Of a DNA stretch of 64,000 nt, positions 56,426-64,000 are shown one piece after another (positions within the stretch are counted from its first letter, which is position 1; the number at the start of each line of letters is the position of its first letter). The notes beneath the pieces were generated by a model that worked only from the letters and a program-made list of their open reading frames with translations, made no database searches and was not told the DNA's origin. The stretch comes from Hermatobates lingyangjiaoensis (taxonomy: Eukaryota > Arthropoda > Insecta > Hemiptera > Hermatobatidae), in the NCBI GenBank assembly GCA_026182355.1, contig JAPFBL010000555.1:196501-260500 (forward strand), given 5' to 3'. Position numbers and translations under genes: made by a program.

Positions 56426-56800
56426 GTTGGGTGGGGAGAAGACGAAAGCCAACTGGACAGCTTCACAGATATGTACAGGTTGGTGTCACAACGAAAAAGC
56501 AAAGTGGTAGGAATAGCTGAAGAAGAAGAATTCCAATGAAAAAAAAAAACAAATATAATAATAAAAAATTGAAACTTCATTAATATAAAATTCAAAAGAA
56601 CAGAAAATTAACAATTAATAACATAAATAAAAAAAAATTAAATTTAGGGAAAATTCACCTTTAAAAATACGACTTAAGGGTTCAGGTTGATGCCTGGACC
56701 TGAACCAGCTCCTAGGAGGAGCCATATATCACCTTCTTCATAAGCTCTTAAAGTGGCTGATCTATTGTGTCGAGGGACTGTTTTAAGTATCTGAACTCTG

Positions 56801-56815
<15 letters not shown>
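56426..56815. other. Intergenic sequence
   Basis: 56690-56790 is GC-richer, unrecognised. (CA)n at 56801. Confidence 0.3.
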
Positions 56816-56832
<17 letters not shown>

Positions 56833-57165
56833 TATATATATATATAAAATATATATATATCAATGATCAAACTACAATAAGAAATGGGAAAACAAGACTA
56901 AGATCTTTCAACCGTAACAAGTGGTCTTCGTCAGAGTCAAAAACCCAACTGAAACACTAGATGCAGAAAACATCTGGTGAGGGGTTGAGAAGAGTGGGAG
57001 GGAAGAGTGGTATTTTAAATACCACTAAAATATATATACTATATATAAACTAAGATTTCACAATAAATGCGTAAATAGAAATGAACATCCCAAAACACAT
57101 GAAACATAAAAATGAGTAAGATCTTTCAACCAAAACAAGCGGTCTTCGTCTTTCTTGGAATGTTC
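56816..57165 (-). repeat. (TA)n and two ATGATCAAACC-family half elements
   Basis: Minus cores at 56900-56934 (AGATCTTTCAACCGTAACAA) and at about 57118-57152 (AAGATCTTTCAACCAAAACA). The second is more diverged. Confidence 0.75.
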
Positions 57166-57665
57166 ATTAGGTGAGATTTGATTCACTTGAGGAGTAACCC
57201 CCCTAAAATTGACCATCAGTTTTCCTGGATCAAATCAAACTGTCAAATTCGGTTTATATTTTAAACCTTTTTCACAGATAGAAGCAAAAATTTATTGAAT
57301 AAGGAAAACTAAGATCTTTTCATTATCGCAGAATTAAACAAAGTGTTAATAACTAAATAAAACCTTCCAGTAGACTGTTTAAATATAACCACGGTATATA
57401 CTGTTATAAAGGGTGTTGTTAACAATATCCTTTTACTTTTAATACAGAAGGGTTACTGTAACCTTTATGTCTTAAACGTGCCAATATCTCCAACAGACTA
57501 TACTATTGGAGATATTAGTTTTTAATTTTGAACTGTTATAGTGTTAGTCCTGCAGTTTACAGGTTTTTTGCAATCAATAAATTCTTACGTCTACCTTTGA
57601 ATATGGTTTTAAATGAAAAAAACGAAACGTTGACATTTGAGACTTCGATTTAATTCGTTACTTGT
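57166..57665. repeat. Diverged GAAACGTCGGC-family element
   Basis: TTTTCCTGGATCAAATCAAA, CCTTTTTCACAGATAGAAGC on the left; AACGAAACGTTGACATTTGA on the right in mirror orientation. An old copy of the 45929 type. Confidence 0.6.
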
Positions 57666-57689
57666 GCAATCGGTTATAGTGTCGTGTTT

Positions 57690-57835
57690 GCTGATATTGG
57701 GGATTTAAAAAATTACGTCTCCACACAATTAAAGAGTTTAATATCATTGCTAATAATGCGTTTCGAACACTTAGTGTTTGTTTTGATATTAAACTGTTTT
57801 TTTTTTTTGTAGAGACGTAATTTTTGAAATACCGT
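57690..57835. repeat. GAACAC-family inverted repeat, partial
   Basis: AAAATTACGTCTCCACACA ... TAGAGACGTAATTTTTGAAA arms, one minus half core (AATGCGTTTCGAACACTTAG). The opposite core is deleted. Confidence 0.7.
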
Positions 57836-58221
57836 AAGACTCTAGAACCCGATTTTATTTAAGTGTCCTTGTATCAAACAGTCAATATGTTTCAAGTTAT
57901 AATTTATATATATGTTAATTAAAAACTAAAACTCAGAAACACAAAACACAGTCAGAAAGAATGTTGATCTTAAAATTGTGGCCCTCATAGTGTACAGGAG
58001 AACTGATGAATAGAGATTAGTAAAAAGTCGAAGTAGTTCACAGACAGTTGCAAAGTTACACAGAGTTTATACTGTGATCGCCGCTTTGTGAACACCAAAA
58101 GTGATAACATTTTATCGTTAATGAGGATAAAACTGCAGGTGCAGAAAAAAAATTCAAATAAATGAAATATGTATGTAATAAATAGTAAAATTTAATACAG
58201 ATGTAACACAATAAGTCGTTT
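57836..58221. other. AT-rich intergenic sequence
   Basis: Nothing recognisable. Confidence 0.3.
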
Positions 58222-58229
58222 GTTTAAGA

Positions 58230-58675
58230 CAGTGTTTCCCAAACTTTTTCGACTGACCGCCCCCTTGGGTCCATAAACCTATAACTCAACACCCTTGAAT
58301 AATAATCAGATTCCTAGACTAAATAACCAAATGAGTGACATTTTAATAATTCAATTAAAATAATTACTAATTGAATATTTATTTAGAATCCAATAGGTGT
58401 ATTGTTTCACAGCATATTTATGCAAAAGAATACACCATAAAAGAAACTTAGGCGAGAATATACTTTTAACATAAAAATGAATTACCAAAACAAATAATTT
58501 TAAGAAACTGTTTCCTAGAAGTTTACATGTTGTGTTTTCACTTAAATTAAAAATTATATTGCATGAACATTTTCAATTTATGAAAATAGAATCCCCGCTC
58601 CTTTTTGCATTACCGCCCCCCGATATCAAAGCATCGCCCTCAGGGGGGCGGTACCGCCCACTTTGGGAAACACTG
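58230..58675. mobile_element. hAT-type miniature element with perfect 8-bp duplication
   Basis: Inverted ends CAGTGTTTCCCAAACTTT and AAGTGGGCGGTACC side (read ..ACTTTGGGAAACACTG). GTTTAAGA stands at 58222-58229 and 58676-58683. Subterminal GACCGCCCCC / GGGGGGCGGT. 446 bp, AT-rich middle, no transposase. Confidence 0.92.
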
Positions 58676-58683
58676 GTTTAAGA

Positions 58684-59735
58684 AATCGTTTACCTTTATC
58701 TCTTTCACGTCTTTTCGCACTTAATTATATATAAAGAAAACGTATTTTAATGAAGTTCAAATTGAGATCTATTTTGCACGTAACAGTACGTGAATACCTT
58801 CCCATATTTCGTTATTCGTTGGAATGCGCACTGCTGGTTGATCATCGTCTGCTTCATAGTCACTGCCTACTTTATTCTCCCCAGTCTGTGTAAACAGCAT
58901 AGCAGACGTCACCCTCTGTTTACTTTGCAGCCACCTGCAGGTTACTGTCTACTCCTCGAAGTCTATTAGCGTCAGGTCACTTGGTTTTTTTCAGTCACAT
59001 GATTTGCTTGGTCATCCTCAGGGTGGGTACATATACCTCAGTAACAAGATGTGTAAAGTATTCAAGGAGTCAGAGGGCACTTATTATTGCCGGGGTTGTA
59101 ATGCTACACGAGAAACCAACGTTCTTGAAACAATTTTAATTATTTCTTCCGAGTCACCTTTTCTGACATTTGTAAACCACATTTTCAAAGTGAATTCGAT
59201 TTAGTGTCTTTTCCAGTCTGTCTTCTTTTGCCCAACAAATTTTTGGTTTCCTTTGATAATTTTTTTTTTTGAAATAATATTTAATGTAAATTTATTGTTA
59301 TAAATTAATTTATACTTATTTTGTAATATTTCGATCATTTGTATATATTTATGAAAAAAGCAAAAATTAGTAGCGGTGGTGTGACCTTGGACGATCCATC
59401 CTAGAAAGCTGATGTAATCATATCGCGCGTGACCGCCATGTCAACGGACATGGCCCTCATGAATATACCAGCCTCAATAGATAAACAGTATTACGCCTAA
59501 CTGCTTCTTTGACTTTAAACTTATATGGGCATTCAACCAACTTGGATCGCCTTCTGCTAAATTACACAGACTTTAATGACATGACCGAAGCTAAACAGTA
59601 TTAGGCATGGCTTGCACTTGGATGGGTGAAAACACCCATTAAATGTAGACTTTCAACAAAAAAAAGTTCACGAACTTTGTAAAACTGGGCTGGTTCTTCA
59701 TTGAGAGCCTTGCATTTTGTCATATTCATAGTCAT
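58684..59735. other. Intergenic sequence
   Basis: No gene recognised; 58880-59130 and 59380-59470 are GC-richer but without a signature. Confidence 0.3.
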
Positions 59736-59737
59736 AT

Positions 59738-60000
59738 AGTTGGAGACCCTCTCCAACCGTCTCTGAACCAGGGCGCTTGGTTTCCCTCTCTTATCTCTCC
59801 TGAAGACGGTTCAAACCGAAAATTAGAGACTGTAAGCGAGTTCTTTTGATTTCTCTACGTTTCTTTATGTACATTGAACTATATATATATATAGGTGTGT
59901 TCTCTAATCGGGGTTCGGTCAATTTTCCAGGATAAAAAATTGACCGAACCCCGATAGAGAACACACCTATTCTATCAAACGGTCGATATATTATTGAATC
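59738..60000. repeat. TTCAATGTA-family half element and a short GGTGTGTTCTCTAATCGG hairpin
   Basis: Plus core 59800-59825: CTGAAGA, C, GGT-TCAA-ACC, GAA, AATT, A, with CTCTC before and GAGA after able to pair as stem I. Then (TA)n and a collapsed hairpin of the GAAACGTCGGC family (59893-59970) that has lost its core. Confidence 0.8.
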
Positions 60001-60001
60001 T

Positions 60002-60401
60002 GTTATATATATAAATATTCTATATATAATATATACTATATATTATATATATACTAGAATTTTCAAAAGAACACACAGAAAAGAAATTACTGAACTCACT
60101 ACTATATTCAATGTCCTCGTCGTCATATATATAAAACCTATGCAGAATTATATATATATATATATATGCAAACTAGAATTTAAAAAGAACACATAGAAAG
60201 GAAATCACTGAACTCACTACTATATTTCGATGTCCTCGTCTTCAGGAAAAGAAGTAAATCGCTCCAAAGGCTGATAACGACTCAGTTGGAGCGATTTACT
60301 TCTTTTCCTGAAGACGAGGACATCGAAATATAGTAGTGAGTTCAGTGATTTCCTTTCTATGTGTTCTAGTTTATTCAGTTCGAAGAATCGTTTCATCTAA
60401 T

Positions 60402-60443
<42 letters not shown>

Positions 60444-60465
60444 TTATATATATTATATTGCTTAA
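60002..60465. repeat. (TA)n tracts and CTTTGGAGCGATT-family inverted repeat
   Basis: 60173-60372 is a near-perfect inverted repeat with minus core 60220-60246 and plus core 60308-60332 (CTGAAGA, C, GAGGACATC, GAA, ATAT, A). A half copy precedes at 60052-60125. TA runs on both sides. Confidence 0.85.
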
Positions 60466-61200
60466 TACTATTCAGTTTAAAGTTAAAAAGTGAATATTTT
60501 TTGTAAAATTTGGTTTTATTTTAAGTAAAGAAAGTGTAAAGATCAAAATTTCTCTTCGCTCAATATTCCCAAGCAGAGAGAATATACAATAAAATAAGCT
60601 ACTTCCATACTTTCATAGAAATTAAAGTTTTGTATAAGAAAAATTCAATTAATCTATTTTCACATAGTGTTGCCAAATGATGAACGGAAAAATCTCTCTT
60701 TACTCTATATTACCAAGTAGAATACACTTATAATAAAAAAAGAAAAAAAAAGTTATTTCCTCTCTGTTGCCTGTAGACTGACCTTTGTGGTTAACTCTTT
60801 TTTTTTGGTTTCAGTGTTGCCAATATCAGAATTTCAGTTACCATTCATTGTGTTACCAACCTCAATATAAAAAAGTTACTGAAATTATAAGACTTATTTT
60901 ATTTTCCTAGAAGCTTTAACTTTTCAACATTTCCAGTTACACAATACAGTTGTCACCAACAAAATGATAAAAAACTATCGAAATTAAATAACCAATTTTC
61001 TTACAAATTGTTATAACTTTTAATGCTCAACTTTAATATTGTTAGATGTATGACTCATTTGTTGTTTTGCATCCATTTTCGGCTTGAACGATAAAGTAAG
61101 ATTTCTTACGAATTGTTATGACTTTTAAAGCACATGCTTATACTTTTTCAACTTTAATATTTCGATTATAATTGAATTTAATATTACATTCACCAAAGGG
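60466..61200. other. AT-rich intergenic sequence
   Basis: ACTCTnTATTnCCAAGyAGA and GTGTTGCCAA motifs recur loosely at 60560-60590 and 60700-60725, so an old local duplication is possible. No gene. Confidence 0.3.
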
Positions 61201-61207
61201 ACCGTTC

Positions 61208-61300
61208 AGTGTATATACATAATATGATATACCCTTGAAGTATGATATTATGTTTACTTATATTAAAGTTAAGTGTAGGCCACTCCAAATTTTTTTTATT
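61208..61300 (+). repeat. Direct repeat partner of 63460-63550
   Basis: AAGTATGATATTATGTTTAC and AGTGTAGGCCA-TCCAA blocks are shared in order. Confidence 0.75.
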
Positions 61301-61449
61301 GTAGTTGTTTGATAGCTTCGTCTTTGCATTTCTCAGTCTTTTTCTTTATTACTTTTGTACCATTTACTGGTATATGGCTTGTTAGTTTTGTATTACGTTA
61401 CTGTTTCATGTACCTGGGTCTGATGATCTCTAAATGTTTGTTTACTTTT

Positions 61450-61830
61450 TAAACAGATACAGGGTGTGTTTGAAGAGGGCAAAGCGATTGTTTCTTTGGC
61501 AAAAAAAGGAAAACAAGGCGAATGCAAGGAGCGAGCGATTGGAAGCAAGCGCAAGAAGGGGAAGGGGCCGATTACCCGACACCGGGTGTTCTCCGGACCC
61601 CCGCCGAGTCAGACCACCTTTTCCGAGAACTGGCTAGCGATGCGGCTTGCACATTAATCAGACCTTCTTCTGCCGGGCTAATCCTCTCTCTCTATCTCTG
61701 CTTAAGGCCTGCCCTCGTCTCTGCTCCAACACTCCTGCCTCTCTCATTCACTGCCGCAAAACTTGACACCAAACCATCTTCAGTAATAAATCCAAACTCT
61801 TCAAGCAAACCCAAAAATATTTAATTCACA
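61450..61830. other. GC-rich island, unknown
   Basis: A block with open frames of 60-100 codons in all three + frames and AAACAG before it. One frame reads FEEGKAIVSLAKKGKQGECK and is lysine-rich. No family recognised; it could be an exon of an unseen gene or an old insertion. Confidence 0.35.
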
Positions 61831-61909
61831 CTTATACATTAACTAGACTACTTGTCACCCTTAGTGTCATTCAGAAATTATAGCAATAGTTATTGAAATA
61901 AATTTACTA

Positions 61910-61975
61910 AACATGATTGACAAGGATAATTTTATTTGTTTCTTGTCCCACGTCGAAAGAAAGAGCGCGAGTCTA
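61910..61975 (+). repeat. Inverted partner of 63347-63400
   Basis: GATTGACAAGGATAATTTTA, TTGTCCCACGTCGAAAGAAA here; TTCGACGTGGGACAAGAAAC at 63360. They bracket the tandem cluster. Confidence 0.65.
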
Positions 61976-61995
61976 TATATATATATATATAGAGA

Positions 61996-62530
61996 CCTAC
62001 TATATTATTGTTCACGCCTTGACTTCAGTTTTACCAAATCCATGAAAATGGAGAATTTTATCAAATTAAGCAAATTTTCTGTATTAGTCTTGTCGTTTTG
62101 ACTATTCTAACACGACTACTATGAAAAAATAAAAAAATTAACAATTTCACCAAACCTACAATAATATTGCTCACGCCTTGACTTCAGTTTTACCAAATAC
62201 ATGAAAATGGTAATCTTTTTCAAATTAAGCAAATTTTCTGCATTAGTCTTGTCGTTTTGACTGTTCTAAGACGACTACTATGAAAATATAAAAAAATAAC
62301 AAATTCACTACACCTAGAATATTATTGTTACGCCTTGAATAATTCTGTTACACCAATTTTATGAAAATTCAAACCTTTATCAAAAAGCATATTTTCTGCA
62401 TCAGTCTCTTCGTTTTGACTATTTTAACACAACTACTATGAAAGTAAAAAAAAATAACAAATTTACCACACCTACTATATTATTGTTCACGCCTTGACTT
62501 CAGTTTTACCAAATACATGAAAATGGAAAA
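61996..62530 (+). repeat. 158-bp tandem repeat, about 3.4 units
   Basis: Units start at 61996, 62155, 62313 and 62471 (CCTAC/GA..ATATTATTG). Each holds CACGCCTTGACTTCAGTTTT, an ATGAAAATGG block and TCGTTTTGACT...CGACTACTATGAAA. Units 1, 2 and 4 are alike; unit 3 is diverged. Confidence 0.9.
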
Positions 62531-62559
62531 CTTCTCCTGATAACGAACAACAGTTCGTT

Positions 62560-62930
62560 ATATTAAATTTAGTAAGTGTCTTTTTTATCCTTTTTTCTTT
62601 ACTATAAGTTAAGTATAGTGATCGTAAAAAAAATAGATCTCGAGATTTTGATGGAATTTCATGTATCCGGGAGGAAGTACGCAAGCTTTTGGGCTACCCT
62701 GGCCGGTATAAGTAAATATCACATAGTGATATTTAACACTATTTATGCACAACAAATGAAATAAATCACTTCTTAAACATTAATTCCATTATGTAAGACT
62801 TTTTTTTTCCTTTTCACTTTACTATTAGTAAAGTATAGTGATTGTGAAAAAAATCGATCTGGAGATATTGACAGAATTACATGTTTGAGGTCTCAGAAGT
62901 CTTATGAAGTTTTTTCGATAATGTCTGTGC
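62560..62930 (+). repeat. Two diverged copies of a 110-bp segment
   Basis: 62570-62680 and 62792-62900 share TTTACTATnAGTnAAGTATA, TAGTGATnGT and AAAAAATnGATCTnGAGAT. Distance about 221 bp. Confidence 0.7.
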
Positions 62931-63346
62931 GTGTGTGGAATGGGTATGTATTCAAAGTTTGTGGGCACGCTATGGTCCAGAATCTTTGATGGATCAACTT
63001 TGATGTCCTCAATTGAAACAGGATGTCATTGTGATAGACTGACTATTGGAACAAAAGCCACTCCTGTAAGAGATTATATAGTAACACGAAATCTACGTTT
63101 TCGATTTCAAAAATATTATTACTGCTGTAGTTATACTAATAATATTAAATACATTATTCTTAGTATACATCATCCAATTTACAATTGCAATATCAATATA
63201 TATACAAAAATAAGCATTTATCCTTTTCTGTTGTTTATGTGATTAAAGAACAACATAGTTTCGGCTCATTTGTTATTTGGCACCCACACATGATGGTTTA
63301 AACGAAGATGACTATATACTCGTATATATATATCTATATATATATA
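62931..63346. other. AT-rich sequence
   Basis: A 103-codon open frame (62931-63242) has no family signature. (TA)n at 63325. Confidence 0.3.
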
Positions 63347-63550
63347 AAGCTCTCTTTCCTTCGACGTGGGACAAGAAACAAAATTAAAGTTTGATTGATA
63401 AGTGGACCAATCCGTACTACCTCCAGGAATGAAAGGCTAATAAATATCTCCCATTTATGGAACATTGTATATTATATACCCAAGAAGTATGATATTATGT
63501 TTACTTATAGTAAAGTTGAGTGTAGGCCAATCCAATTTTTTTTTTATTTT
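63347..63550. repeat. Right border repeats of the tandem cluster
   Basis: 63347-63400 is inverted relative to 61910-61975; 63460-63550 repeats 61208-61300 directly. Confidence 0.65.
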
Positions 63551-64000
63551 TAAGAATGATAGATCGAATAAAACAAAAAAAATACGGTATACTTATATTT
63601 TATTAGTATATAGGCGTTAATAGCGATGACTGCTAATTCAGTAATAGATGAAATGGTGGGGTTGAAATCTTGCAAGTCAAAGAGCAGACGCTCTGGAAGG
63701 GAGGACAATTGACCCCAGTTAGGAGACATGGCTGCCTATGATTTAACCGTTTGTACCAATTTAGACGGTGACAGCGCAGTGGACTGGCACGGCCGGCGCT
63801 TCCCAGTTGCTTCTCAACTCTAATTACTTCTCTTCTGCTCCTCTTTGGCACCACATATATATATATATATATATATAAACATAAAAAAAAACGTCATTAT
63901 TTCTTTAAAGCATTTATCTTTTAAAGAAAACTCTATCCCAAAGAACGAACTGAAATGAACCTGAAACAAAAAGAAGTATATTCCAATATTTAAGAATTTA
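63551..64000. other. Right edge
   Basis: 63640-63855 is GC-richer, followed by (TA)n at 63855. No signature recognised; minus-strand frame of 73 codons is not convincing. Confidence 0.3.

Overview
The window is a piece of a large, AT-rich, intron- and repeat-heavy animal genome. It has long introns with GT-AG boundaries, many (TA)n tracts, tRNA-derived SINEs, hAT-type miniature elements and a Penelope-like retroelement fragment. An arthropod, perhaps a chelicerate such as a horseshoe crab, would fit the compact TIS11-type gene, the Penelope content and the SINE tail rich in CCTAA. This assignment is inference only. Most of the 64 kb is non-coding.

Genes. (1) At 2011-2079 (+) I read the last coding exon of a gene that enters from the left, followed by a 3'UTR of about 1.2 kb ending near AATAAA at 3245. 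(2) The main gene is a TIS11/ZFP36 (tristetraprolin-family) CCCH zinc-finger gene on the + strand. Its start exon is 21868-21921, exon 2 is 49570-49841 and the terminal exon is 54351-54654. These join in phase (54+272+304 nt) to a 209-residue protein with two perfect CX8CX5CX3H fingers 18 residues apart. Introns are 27.6 kb and 4.5 kb. The 3'UTR carries two TTATTTATT nonamers, the RNA element this family binds, and AATAAA at 55518. (3) A decayed Penelope-like element leaves a GIY-YIG-like ORF at 9536-9937.

Repeats. The striking feature is a set of unrelated-looking repeat families: inverted pairs or halves, usually next to (TA)n. They share one core: CTGANGA, one spare base, a short hairpin, GAA, a palindrome that starts with A and ends with T, then a base that is not G. 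This is the layout of a type I hammerhead ribozyme with a very short, dimerisable stem III, as known from Penelope-like retroelements. One copy lies 3' of the GIY-YIG ORF. Another sits as a clean insertion with a target-site duplication inside a repeat whose second copy supplies the empty site. Other elements include a tRNA-derived SINE (about six copies, one with a 14-bp duplication), hAT-like miniature elements with 8-bp duplications, pogo/Tc1-like miniature elements, a 748-bp LINE-like insertion with a 10-bp duplication, and a 158-bp tandem array near the right edge.

Layout: 1-3290 end of upstream gene; 3291-21540 intergenic, repeat-dense, with a long inverted duplication (5356-7010 against 14990-18429); 21541-55540 TIS11 gene; 55541-64000 intergenic, repeat-dense, ending in a tandem-repeat cluster. 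All coordinates of repeat edges are by eye and may be off by several bases.
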